NCBI GenBank assembly: GCA_030685215.1
Contig: JAUXQB010000106.1
Coordinates: 1 to 32,806, forward strand
DNA: 32,806 nucleotides
Direction: 5' to 3'
DNA from: Actinomycetota bacterium
GTDB taxonomy: Bacteria; Actinomycetota; Acidimicrobiia; Acidimicrobiales; Ilumatobacteraceae
The notes below the pieces were generated by a model. It searched no databases and was not told where the DNA came from. It worked only from the letters and a program-made list of their open reading frames with translations. A program made the translations under genes and the position numbers. This document shows positions 14,973 to 23,806 of the stretch, one piece after another; the first letter of the stretch is position 1; every line of letters begins with the position of its first letter.

Positions 14973-17435
14973 CTACATCTTGATGCGGGCGTTGGTGGGG
15001 TCGTAGAACGGCCGCAGCGACACGGTCGCGGGGTGCTCGGCACCGTTGATCTCCACCGTCCACGAACCCGCGGCCAGCCATGCCGGCGTGATGACCTCAC
15101 CATGGCCCTCCACCATCGCGAGACCTACCGCACCACCGAGCGTGTGACCGTACGACGCTGCGCGGAGGTAGCCGACGCTGCGGCCGTCGCGGCGCAGCAC
15201 CTCGGCGTGGTACATCAGCGGCTCCGGGTCGGCGAGCAGCACCGAGACCAGGCGTCGCTCGAGGCCGGCGTCGCGCCGGGCCAGCACCGCCTCGCGACCC
15301 ACGAACCCACCGGGCTTGTCGAAGTCGAGCGCGAACCCGAAGCCGGCTTCGAGCGGGCCGTCGGTGTTGTCGATGTCGTGCCCGTAGTCGCGGTAGCCCT
15401 TCTCCATGCGCAGGCTCGCCAATGCCTTCAGGCCCGCGTGCCGCAGCTCGAACGCAGGCCCGGCAGCGGCCAGCAGGTCGTACACGTGCACGGCCTGCTC
15501 GGTGGGCACGTACAACTCGTAGCCGAGCTCGCCCAGGTAGGTGATGCGGATGCACAGCACGCGCGCGAAGCCGAGGTCGATCTCGCGTGCCGCTCGGAAA
15601 GGAAACGCCTCGTTCGACAGGGCGACCGTCGTCAAGGTCTGCAGCAGCTCGCGCGAGCGCGGCCCCTGCACGTTGATCTGCGCGTACGCGCCGGTGACGT
15701 CGGTGGCGAACGCGTGCGCCGTCGCGCATGCCCGCTGCAGTTGCGACTCGACGTGGCGGTGCGCGGTGTCGGTGGCGACCACGAAGAACGACTGCTCGTC
15801 GAGCTTGGTCACCGTGAGATCGGCCTCGAGCGTGCCGCGCTCGTCGAGCCACTGCGTGTACGTGATCTCGCCGGTGGCACCATCGACCGAGTTGCCCGAC
15901 ATGTGGTCGAGCACGGCCCCCGCATCGCGACCCTGCACGCGGAACTTCGACATGAAGCTCATGTCCATCACGACGACACCCTCGCGGCACGCGCGGTGCT
16001 CGGCCTCCCAGTTCGCCCACCACGACGGCCGACCCCAGGTGAGTGGCCCGGCCTCGGGTGTCGCACCCGACCCCGCGTACCAGTCGGCGCACTCCCAACC
16101 ACTCACGTCGCGCAAGTACGCACCTTGCTGCACGAGCCGCGTGTGCAGTGGCGACAGCTTCGCGCCGCGTGCGGTCTGCAGCGACTTGTTGGGGTAGTGG
16201 CACTGGTACACCATGCCCAACGACTCGACCGTGCGCGTGCGGCGATACTCGGGGTTGGCCTGGTACGGCTGCAGGCGAGCGGGGTGCATGCCGGTGACGT
16301 CGGCGCCCGGGTCGCCGTCGACGATCCAGTGCGCCACCAGGCGGCCGAGGCCGCCACCGGTGAGGATGCCGATGGAGTTGAGTCCGGCAGCGACGAAGTA
16401 GTTGCGCACCTCCGGCGCGGGCCCCACGATCGGCCGCAGGTCGGGGGTGAAGCTCTCCGGCCCGCAGAAGAACGTGCGGATGCCGGTGTCGAGCGAGCGC
16501 GGTACCCGCGACATCGCGGCTTCGACGTACTGACCCATGCGGTCCCAGTCGGGTTGGATGGTGGTGAACGACGAGTCGTGAGGGATCGCGCGCACGTTCC
16601 AGGGCGCGCACTCCTTCTCGAACAGGCCGATCATCAGGCCGCCGACCTCCTCGCGGTAGTAGCCGTAGTTGGCAGGGTCTTCGATGACCGGCCACGTGGG
16701 GTCGAGGCCTTCCATGTGCTCGGTGATGAGGTAGTAGTGCTCGGCCGCCTGCAGCGGGATCGACACGCCGGAACGAGCGCCCAGTTGGCGTGCCCACATG
16801 CCGGCGGCGTTGACCACGTACTCGCACTCGATGGTGCCCTGATCGGTGACCACGCCGCACACCGCGCCGTCGCGCACCAGCACGTCGAGCACCGACACAC
16901 CCTGCGCGATGCGCACACCGGTCTGGCGGGCGCCCTTGGCCATCGACATGGTGACGTCGACCGGGTTCACGCGACCGTCCTCGGCCACGTAGAAGCCGGC
17001 GAGCAGGTCGTCGGTGCGGGCGAGCGGGAACATCTCACCCACCTCGCGGGGCGACAGCTCGTGCACGTCGACGCCGCAGTGGCGGTTGAACGTGCTCACC
17101 CGGCGGTACTCCTCGAGGCGGCCCTCGTCGGCGGCCAGCTCGATGAAGCCGACCGGCTTGAAGCCGGTGGCCAGACCGGTCTCGGCCTCCAGGTCGGCGT
17201 ACAACCGGCTGCTGTACGTGCGCAGCTCGGTCGACGTCTCGGAGGTGGAGCCGAAGGTGACCATCAGCCCCGCGGCGTGCCAGGTGGTACCCGACGTGAG
17301 CTGGTCGCGCTCGACGAGCACGGTGTCGGTCCAGCCGAGATGGCCCAGGTGATACGCGATGGACGTGCCGATGATGCCGCCGCCGATGATGACGACTCGG
17401 GCGCGGTCGGGAAGGGACGAAACGGGCTGGCTCAC
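14973..17435 (-). CDS. dimethylglycine/sarcosine dehydrogenase-like flavoprotein with GcvT domain
   Basis: The protein has 820 residues, the full length for this family. The N-terminal DAO-type FAD domain has VVIIGGGIIGTSIAYHL (residues 14-30), and LTSGTTWHAAGL (46-57) contains His53, the position that binds FAD covalently in dimethylglycine and sarcosine dehydrogenases. The C-terminal half (about residues 430-820) is a GcvT aminomethyltransferase domain with NVQGPRSRELL and YLGELGYELYVPTEQ, where the N-methyl carbon is normally passed to tetrahydrofolate. It probably demethylates a secondary or tertiary amine such as dimethylglycine or sarcosine. The start GTG 17435 is the first before the Rossmann motif. 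It is divergent from the FAD oxidoreductase at 17546. Confidence 0.9.
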   Translation of the reverse strand: MSQPVSSLPDRARVVIIGGGIIGTSIAYHLGHLGWTDTVLVERDQLTSGTTWHAAGLMVTFGSTSETSTELRTYSSRLYADLEAETGLATGFKPVGFIELAADEGRLEEYRRVSTFNRHCGVDVHELSPREVGEMFPLARTDDLLAGFYVAEDGRVNPVDVTMSMAKGARQTGVRIAQGVSVLDVLVRDGAVCGVVTDQGTIECEYVVNAAGMWARQLGARSGVSIPLQAAEHYYLITEHMEGLDPTWPVIEDPANYGYYREEVGGLMIGLFEKECAPWNVRAIPHDSSFTTIQPDWDRMGQYVEAAMSRVPRSLDTGIRTFFCGPESFTPDLRPIVGPAPEVRNYFVAAGLNSIGILTGGGLGRLVAHWIVDGDPGADVTGMHPARLQPYQANPEYRRTRTVESLGMVYQCHYPNKSLQTARGAKLSPLHTRLVQQGAYLRDVSGWECADWYAGSGATPEAGPLTWGRPSWWANWEAEHRACREGVVVMDMSFMSKFRVQGRDAGAVLDHMSGNSVDGATGEITYTQWLDERGTLEADLTVTKLDEQSFFVVATDTAHRHVESQLQRACATAHAFATDVTGAYAQINVQGPRSRELLQTLTTVALSNEAFPFRAAREIDLGFARVLCIRITYLGELGYELYVPTEQAVHVYDLLAAAGPAFELRHAGLKALASLRMEKGYRDYGHDIDNTDGPLEAGFGFALDFDKPGGFVGREAVLARRDAGLERRLVSVLLADPEPLMYHAEVLRRDGRSVGYLRAASYGHTLGGAVGLAMVEGHGEVITPAWLAAGSWTVEINGAEHPATVSLRPFYDPTNARIKM

Positions 17436-17545
17436 GACCAGCCATTGAAGCAGGCGCCTGCATCGACCACTGACCTGCTCGCGCGCTGCGCGCGAGTACG
17501 GGTGCGGTTCGCAGCTTTTGTTGTCAGGTGCGGCAAGATGGCGGA

Positions 17546-19678
17546 GTGACACACAGGCGCCGCATCTGCATCATCGGTGGTGGTCCGGCCGGCCTCTCCG
17601 CTGCACTCGCACTCACCGACCCCGCGACGCACCCCAACTGGCGCGACGAGTACGAGGTCACCGTGCTGCAGATGGGTTGGCGGGCGGGCGGCAAGGGAGC
17701 CACCGGCCGCAGCGGGGTCACCTCGTACGTCGACGGCGAGTGGCGACTGCACGGCGACGCCCGCATCGAGGAGCACGGCATCCACCTGTTCGGGAACATG
17801 TACGTCAACTCGTTGCGCACGCTCGACGGGTGTCTCGCGGAGCTGCAGCCCACCGCGGGTGAACCGGTCAGCACGATGCAGAACGAACTGATCCCGAGCA
17901 ACTACATCCAGCTCGCCGACTACTTCCGCGATCGCTGGCACCTCACGCCGCAGCACCTGCCGAACAACGAGCTCGAACCGTGGGGTGCGGCCGACTACCC
18001 CTCGCCGAAGGTGCTCATCCGCGAGTTGCTGCGCCTGGGTTTGGAGCTGCTGGCGGAGGCACTCGGGTACGCCGGCGACGGCAGCGCGCACCGGCCCCAC
18101 GCGGTGCAGCACCTCGAGCTGCTCCGCTCGTCGCACGCCCAGCACTCGGAGCAGCCGGCGTTGCCCGACGCGGCGCTGCACGGGCACGCGGTGCACGAGC
18201 TCGACCACGCGGTGGAAGTGGTGCATCGCCTGCTCGGCGAGAGCATCGGTGAACACGTGGCACTGCTGCGCTCGGTGTACTGCCAGCTGTCGTTGTACGC
18301 GACGGTCGCTCGTGGTGTGATCGCCGATCACATCTTCGAGCACGGCATCGACTCGGTCGACGGCGAGAACTTCATGGACTGGTGCCGCCGGCACGGCATG
18401 AGCGAGGTGGCCGTGAACAGCAGCCCGGTGCAGATGCCGGCCGAGATGTGCTTCCAGTTCCCCAGTGGCGACACCGCACGCGACCCGCAGTTCAGCGCTG
18501 CCGGCTTCCTGTGGTTCGTGCTCCGCCAGGTGCTCGCGTGCGGGCAGGCCACCTACTGGTTCCACCGCGGCACCGGCGACACCGTGGTCGCGCCGTTCTA
18601 CCGAGTGGCCGAGCAGCGCGGGGTGAAGTTCCGCTTCTTCCGCAAGGTGGAGCACATCGGGCTCAGCCCCGACGGCGTCGACGTCGACTCGATCCGGGTC
18701 GCGGTGCAGGCCACCACGTTCGACGATGCTCAGTACCAGCCGCTCGCGAGACTCGACGACGGCAGCTGGGTGTGGCCCAACGCGCCCATCTACGGTCAGC
18801 TCGAGCAGGGTGCCCAGCTGCTCGAGCAGCACGTCGACCTCGAGTCGTGGTGGAGCCCGTGGGAGCCGGTCGCGCACGAGGTGCTGCGAGTCGGTACCGA
18901 CTTCGACCAGGTGGTGCTGGCGGTGCCGCTGCCCTGCCTGCCCCACATCGCTCCCGAGCTGGTGGCCGCCGCTCCGTGGGCCGCCTCGGTCGACGGCCTC
19001 GGTGGCCTCGCCACGCTCGCCTCGCAGATCTGGACCAACCGCACCTCGCAGGAGCTCGGGCTGCCGGCCATGCGCGGCACCGACCGCGTGTGCGGCGGCG
19101 CCGCGGTGCCACCACTCGGCTTCGCCGACATGACCGACGTGCTCACCGCAGAGCAGTGGTCGCGCGAGGGCGACGACGCGCCGAAGGCGGTCTTCTACTT
19201 CTGCGGGCCGCTGCAGCACGAGGGCCCGTGGCCACCGTTCAGCGAGCACGCCACGCCGGCCGTGGAGAAGGAGCGGGCTCGCGCCACCGTGGTGCAGTGG
19301 TTGCGCACTGCGACGTCGGTGATGCCGGCTGCCGGCACCATGGCCGCCACACCGCAGTCGTTCGACTTCTCGGCACTCTGGTGCCCGCCGGAGTCGCCGG
19401 CGCAGGGCGAGGCGCGGTTCCACCACCAGTACTGGCGTGCGAACATCGACCCCAACGAGCGCTACGTCCCGTCGCCTCCCGGTTCGGTCGGGTTCCGGCC
19501 CAAGGCCTGGGAGAGCGGCTTCACCAACGTCGCCCTCGCCAGCGACTGGATCTTCACGGGCATCAACATCGGCTCGTTCGAGGGCGCCGTGATGTCGGGA
19601 ATGCTCGCGTCGTACGCACTCACCGGCGCGCCCTCGCTCGACGAGATCTCCGGGTACTCCTTCGGACGTCCGGCGTGA
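17546..19678 (+). CDS. FAD-dependent oxidoreductase (amine oxidase/phytoene desaturase-like)
   Basis: This 710-residue flavoprotein has an N-terminal dinucleotide-binding motif ICIIGGGPAGLSAALAL, then QMGWRAGGKGATGRSG and EEHGIHLFGNMY as in carotenoid-desaturase-type oxidases. The C-terminal flavin-contacting segment is GFTNVALASDWIFTG with INIGSFEGAVMSGMLAS. The middle (residues about 100-480) is much longer than in ordinary desaturases. GTG 17546 is chosen because a CAAGAT hexamer lies six bases upstream and the Rossmann motif begins seven residues in; an in-frame GTG at 17528 is less likely. Its stop overlaps the GTG of the next gene. The substrate is unknown; the large protein downstream suggests the redox reaction is tied to signalling or assembly. 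Confidence 0.82.
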   Translation: MTHRRRICIIGGGPAGLSAALALTDPATHPNWRDEYEVTVLQMGWRAGGKGATGRSGVTSYVDGEWRLHGDARIEEHGIHLFGNMYVNSLRTLDGCLAELQPTAGEPVSTMQNELIPSNYIQLADYFRDRWHLTPQHLPNNELEPWGAADYPSPKVLIRELLRLGLELLAEALGYAGDGSAHRPHAVQHLELLRSSHAQHSEQPALPDAALHGHAVHELDHAVEVVHRLLGESIGEHVALLRSVYCQLSLYATVARGVIADHIFEHGIDSVDGENFMDWCRRHGMSEVAVNSSPVQMPAEMCFQFPSGDTARDPQFSAAGFLWFVLRQVLACGQATYWFHRGTGDTVVAPFYRVAEQRGVKFRFFRKVEHIGLSPDGVDVDSIRVAVQATTFDDAQYQPLARLDDGSWVWPNAPIYGQLEQGAQLLEQHVDLESWWSPWEPVAHEVLRVGTDFDQVVLAVPLPCLPHIAPELVAAAPWAASVDGLGGLATLASQIWTNRTSQELGLPAMRGTDRVCGGAAVPPLGFADMTDVLTAEQWSREGDDAPKAVFYFCGPLQHEGPWPPFSEHATPAVEKERARATVVQWLRTATSVMPAAGTMAATPQSFDFSALWCPPESPAQGEARFHHQYWRANIDPNERYVPSPPGSVGFRPKAWESGFTNVALASDWIFTGINIGSFEGAVMSGMLASYALTGAPSLDEISGYSFGRPA

Positions 19679-22600
19679 CGGAAGTCGTCCTTCCCGGCTA
19701 CCAGCGACTCGTCACCACCGAGGTCCACGGCGAGATCGCGGTGATGCGCGGCGTGAACGACGACGGCGAGCCGGTGGTCGTGTACACGCACGCGGGCGAT
19801 CTCCCCACCGAGGAGCTGCGTCTGCAGCTGGCAGCGCACGCCGACGTGATGCAGATGGTGAGTCATCCCGCCATCGCACGCTTCGTGGAGCTGATCGACC
19901 TACCGACGCGCTCGGCGCTGGTCGCAGAGGCTCCCGTGGGTCGTGCGCTGGCGGACCTGTCGATGCTGTCGTACTCGGTGGTCGATCTCCTCCAGATCGC
20001 GATCGATGTGGCGCCCGCACTCGCGGAGCTGCACGTGCACGGCGTCGGGCACGGAGCCATCAGCGCGCACACCATCTCGCTGCGCGACGGAGCGGCCATG
20101 CTCGCGGCGCCGTGGACGCTGGGCAGCCGGCGCGCTCCGGCCGACGATCTCGGCGCGATGTCGCGGCTGCTCGACGATCTGCTGCTGCAAGCAGGGCACC
20201 ACGTGCCTGCGGGTCTGCGGGCGGTGCTCGACGCCGGGTACCGCACTCCTGCCGGCGACGGCTACCGCTCGGTGGTCGGTTTCGTGCACGACCTGGCCCG
20301 CTGCCGCGACGAACTGCGTGCGACGGGCCTGTGCAGCGCGTTCCCGCTCGCAGTGCACCGGTTCGCACTCACGTGGCGCGACCCTGCCCGCGCGATCGGC
20401 GTCGAGCCACAGCTCACCGCGCTCGCCGAGGCCGTGGCCGCCGCCGAGCTCAAGGGGCGGCCGTGCGTGCTGGTGATCGAGGGGCCGTCGGGCGCGGGGC
20501 GAACCACGCTGCTGACCGCGTTCGAGCAGTGGTTGGTCGAGCGACGCGTCATGCACGCTCGTGCGAAGTTCGCCACCGGTGGCAGCCGGGTGCCGCTGGC
20601 GGGGCCCCGAGACCTGGTGGCGTCTGCGGTGGCGCGGGTGCAGGCAGCGCCACACGGCACTCGCCAGCGCGTGATCGAGGCGCTGCAGCAACGCATCGGC
20701 AGCAACGTCGCGATGGCGGTGCAGCTGGCGCCGTCGCTGTCGATGCTGCTCGGCGAGCATCCTGAACCTGGCGAGGGTTCGGCGGTCGACCTGGCCGCTC
20801 GCGCCGAGGTGACGGCCAAAGCGGTGATCGGCGCGTTCGCGGTGGCCGGTCCGTTCGTCACGCTCTTCGACGACGCCGACGCGGCCGACCCTGCGTCGCT
20901 CGCGGTGTTCTCGGTGGTGGCGTCGCTCGCCGAGCCGCTGGTCGTGGTGGTGGCCCGCCGCACGGATGCCGAGACCAACTCGCTGTCGGCTCGCCTCGAT
21001 CTCATCGCGAGCACCGGTGTGCCCGTGCGCCGGGTGCTGGTGCCACCGTTGAGCGGCTCGGCGATGCATCAGGTGGTGAGCGACGGGCTCGGCATCGTCG
21101 ACGGCTCTGCCTCGCCGTTGGCCCATGCGCTGTGGACCCGTTCCGGTGGCAACCCCGGTCTCGCGATCGCCGACCTGCACACGCTGCTCGCGGACGCTCA
21201 TCTGGTGGTCGACCCTCGTCGCGGCGAGTGGAGCTGGTCCGACACCGCCCTCGCGATGGCGCCGTCGCCGGGTGTCGCCGAGCTCACCCGCTTGCGTGTG
21301 GAGCGTGTGCTGCCCGCGCACCGTCCGGTGCTGCACGCTGCCGCGTTGGCCGGGCAGGTGGCGAACCCGACGGTGCTGGCCTTCGCGCTCGACCGATCCG
21401 TCGACACCGTCGATGCGGTGCTCAGCAGGCTGCACGCCGATCAGTTGCTGCAGTGGAGCCCGTCCGGTGCGGTGCGCTTCCACGACGACGGCCTGCGCCG
21501 GGCGGCGGCAGAGAGCATCGACGAGCCGACGCGCGGAGCGCTCCGGATGCGCATCGGTCGCGCTGCACTCGCGCTCGCCGGCCCGCACGGCGCGGGAGGC
21601 GTTCGCCCACAGCGAGCCGACGGGTCGATGTTCACCGAGGCGCAGCGGTTCGAGGTGCTGCAGTTGCTCGAAGGCCACGAGCAGGCGCTCGACGCCGCAG
21701 AGACCGCGCACTACATCGAGTGGTGCGAATCCGCGGCGCGCTCCGCACACCGCAGCGGCGGGTATGCCGCAGCGCTCGACCTCCAACTGCGAGCGCTCAC
21801 CGCACTCGGCCCGATGGCGTGGGAGCACGACGGTGATCGCACCTTCGAGCTGCACCTACGCGCGGCCGAGAACGCGCTCATCGTCGGGCGGGCCACGTTG
21901 GTCGATCAGCTCCTCGACACCGCATGGGCGCACCAACCGAACGCGATGCAACGCGTCCGCGCGCTGCGGTTGCTGGGCAACCGCTGGTGGACCCGGCAGG
22001 ATCAGTCCGGCGGCCTCGCCGAGATGCAGCTGATCCTGCGCGACCTCGGTGAGAAGCTTCCGGCGAAGCCCAGCGTCGCACAGGTCGCGCGTGAGTACAT
22101 GGCGGTGCGCCGTGCGCTGCGGGGTCGCACGCCGGAGTCGTTCCTCGACGGGCCGCCGCTCACCGACGAGAGAGTGCGCGCATCGCTCGACACGATGCTC
22201 AGTGCCGTGCACCTCGCGTACACGACGGAGCCACTGACGCACGTCATGCTGGTGCTGCGCGGCATACGCCTGACGGCCCGCCATGGCGTCGGCGTGTCCA
22301 GCTCGTACTTCGTGGCCGGCTACGGACTGCTGCAATGCGGCCTCGGTCGCGACCTGGCCCGCGGCATCGGGTTCGGCCGCGCGGGGATGGTGCTCGCCGA
22401 TCGGTCGGGTGGACCGGTGCGCACGATGGTGTGCTTCGCGTACAACGGCTTCGTGCGGCACTGGGGCGAGCCGCTGCACCTCACCATCGAGCCGCTGCTC
22501 ACCGAGTACCGCGACGGCCTGGCGATCGGCCGTGGGGGCTACGCACACACCGGCGGAACCTTCGCGGTGCTGCACGCGCTGCTCAGTTGCCGGCCGCTCG

Positions 22601-23265
22601 CCCGCGTGGACGAGATGGTGGTGGAACTGGTCGCGGATCTCGAGCGCCTCGGCGAAGGCGCGTTCACCCAGCGGGTGAAGCTCGTCGGGCAGGCAGTCAC
22701 CGATCTCCGTGAGGGCCTCGGCGATCGGAGGGTGCTCGACGGCGACCGCTTCTCGTTGCCCGCGTGGACCGGAGCGAAGTCGCGGCGCGGCGAGTTGGCG
22801 CTGATGGTGCACACGCTGGCCGCGTTCGTGGCGCTGGTGAACGATCGCATCGACGACGCGGCCCGGTCGGTGCGAGCCGCCTCACCGAACCGGCGGATGG
22901 CGCCGGGCGAGGTGATCGCCGGGCAGCACGCCTTCCAGCTGGCGGTGCTGCGTGCGCTCGGAGCCGACGTCGACCGACGCGCGGCCCGACGGGCCGAGCG
23001 ACTGCTGCGCCGGGCGGCCGTGGTCAACCCGCACGACTACGCCCATCGCGTCGAGCTGCTCGATGCAATGGCATCGCACGCGACCACCGACCTGTTCGTC
23101 ACCGCCGCGGCCACCGCTCGCTCGCACGATGCGTTGGCCGACCTGTGCATCATCGCCACCATCGCCGGCCGCCGGTGCCACGGACCGGCGGAGCAGCAAC
23201 GATGGTCGGCCATGGCGCAGTCCGCGCTGCGGGCCTGGGGCGCGCAGCGCACCACGGTGTCCTGA
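19675..23265 (+). CDS. large pseudokinase / AAA-type ATPase / helical-repeat protein (PknK-like)
   Basis: This 1196-residue protein is laid out like the PknK/STAND signalling proteins. Residues about 8-230 resemble a Ser/Thr kinase domain, but the catalytic loop reads HGAISAHTIS (from residue 126) where HRDLKPxN is expected. The VAIK lysine position appears to be Tyr37, and no DFG is visible, so it is probably a pseudokinase. An AAA_16-like ATPase follows: the Walker A is GPSGAGRT with Arg276 in place of lysine, and the Walker B is VTLFDDADAADP (Asp399, Asp400). From about residue 620 the chain is alpha-helical and TPR-like. There is no C-terminal DNA-binding domain. GTG 19675 overlaps the oxidoreductase stop. 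The function is unknown. Confidence 0.78.
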   Translation: MTEVVLPGYQRLVTTEVHGEIAVMRGVNDDGEPVVVYTHAGDLPTEELRLQLAAHADVMQMVSHPAIARFVELIDLPTRSALVAEAPVGRALADLSMLSYSVVDLLQIAIDVAPALAELHVHGVGHGAISAHTISLRDGAAMLAAPWTLGSRRAPADDLGAMSRLLDDLLLQAGHHVPAGLRAVLDAGYRTPAGDGYRSVVGFVHDLARCRDELRATGLCSAFPLAVHRFALTWRDPARAIGVEPQLTALAEAVAAAELKGRPCVLVIEGPSGAGRTTLLTAFEQWLVERRVMHARAKFATGGSRVPLAGPRDLVASAVARVQAAPHGTRQRVIEALQQRIGSNVAMAVQLAPSLSMLLGEHPEPGEGSAVDLAARAEVTAKAVIGAFAVAGPFVTLFDDADAADPASLAVFSVVASLAEPLVVVVARRTDAETNSLSARLDLIASTGVPVRRVLVPPLSGSAMHQVVSDGLGIVDGSASPLAHALWTRSGGNPGLAIADLHTLLADAHLVVDPRRGEWSWSDTALAMAPSPGVAELTRLRVERVLPAHRPVLHAAALAGQVANPTVLAFALDRSVDTVDAVLSRLHADQLLQWSPSGAVRFHDDGLRRAAAESIDEPTRGALRMRIGRAALALAGPHGAGGVRPQRADGSMFTEAQRFEVLQLLEGHEQALDAAETAHYIEWCESAARSAHRSGGYAAALDLQLRALTALGPMAWEHDGDRTFELHLRAAENALIVGRATLVDQLLDTAWAHQPNAMQRVRALRLLGNRWWTRQDQSGGLAEMQLILRDLGEKLPAKPSVAQVAREYMAVRRALRGRTPESFLDGPPLTDERVRASLDTMLSAVHLAYTTEPLTHVMLVLRGIRLTARHGVGVSSSYFVAGYGLLQCGLGRDLARGIGFGRAGMVLADRSGGPVRTMVCFAYNGFVRHWGEPLHLTIEPLLTEYRDGLAIGRGGYAHTGGTFAVLHALLSCRPLARVDEMVVELVADLERLGEGAFTQRVKLVGQAVTDLREGLGDRRVLDGDRFSLPAWTGAKSRRGELALMVHTLAAFVALVNDRIDDAARSVRAASPNRRMAPGEVIAGQHAFQLAVLRALGADVDRRAARRAERLLRRAAVVNPHDYAHRVELLDAMASHATTDLFVTAAATARSHDALADLCIIATIAGRRCHGPAEQQRWSAMAQSALRAWGAQRTTVS

Positions 23266-23303
23266 CGCGGAACTACGCTCGCACGCGATCACAGGAGGTC
23301 GCC

Positions 23304-23741
23304 ATGGGGATGTTCGACAGCCAACAGCGGGCGTTCGGCGCCGTGCACGGGTACATGCAGTCGCTGTTCCCGCCGGAGGATCCGATGGTGGGAGCGTTCC
23401 TCGGCAACCAGTCGAAGACGTTCAGCAATCAGATGTACGCGGTCGCGGTGTCCACGCACCTGATGGCGATCCAACCGCTCGATCGGAAGATGCAGCCATC
23501 GGCGCCGGTGACGTGGCTGCGAGCGGTCGACATCACGGCCGCTGCAATCTGGGGCGAGGGCGGCGGCTTCCGGGAGTGGATGGCGCAGAACTCGGAGTTC
23601 GAGCTGCGCTTCACGACGGCCGCGGGGGAGAAGTACAAGATCCTCGCGCTCGGTGGGTGGACGATGTCGAAGATGATGGGCGAGCAGTACATCCTCGGGC
23701 TGCAGGCGGTGGCCGACTGGCTGGCGCGCGCCCGGCACTGA
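23304..23741 (+). CDS. conserved-looking hypothetical protein, 145 residues
   Basis: I do not recognise this protein. It has 145 residues with no signal peptide or membrane segment. It begins MGMFDSQQRAFGAVHGYMQSLFPPED. The middle (residues about 60-115) is a mix of strands and an aromatic-rich stretch, including EFELRFTTAAGEKYKILALG, and it ends in a helix YILGLQAVADWLARARH. The alternation of strands with a final helix could be a small PH-like or alpha-beta fold, but that is a guess. AGGAGG lies five bases before ATG 23304, the strongest ribosome-binding site in the unit. It follows the pseudokinase-ATPase gene by 38 bases and ends before a strong hairpin, so it is the last gene of that operon. 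Confidence 0.75.
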   Translation: MGMFDSQQRAFGAVHGYMQSLFPPEDPMVGAFLGNQSKTFSNQMYAVAVSTHLMAIQPLDRKMQPSAPVTWLRAVDITAAAIWGEGGGFREWMAQNSEFELRFTTAAGEKYKILALGGWTMSKMMGEQYILGLQAVADWLARARH

Positions 23742-23744
23742 ACG

Positions 23745-23784
23745 CGGCTGCGGCCCCGCCCCCGAGGGGACGAAGCCGCAGCCG
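23745..23784. terminator. strong hairpin, probable two-way terminator
   Basis: CGGCTGCGGC (23745-23754) pairs perfectly with GCCGCAGCCG (23775-23784). The enclosed bases can add a CCCC/GGGG stem. It lies between the convergent ends of the three-gene operon and the nucleotidase gene. Confidence 0.78.
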
Positions 23785-23806
23785 AACGCTCATCGAGGTC
23801 GCGGGT

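Noticed and set aside
15033-17549. An open frame of about 840 codons antisense to the dimethylglycine dehydrogenase-like gene
   Set aside because: It has no domain, and its composition is the complement of the real coding frame.
18382-19674. Possible N-terminal extension of the pseudokinase-ATPase protein inside the oxidoreductase gene
   Set aside because: The frame is open, but the translation is arginine-rich shadow sequence. GTG 19675 overlaps the upstream stop and is followed at once by plausible protein.
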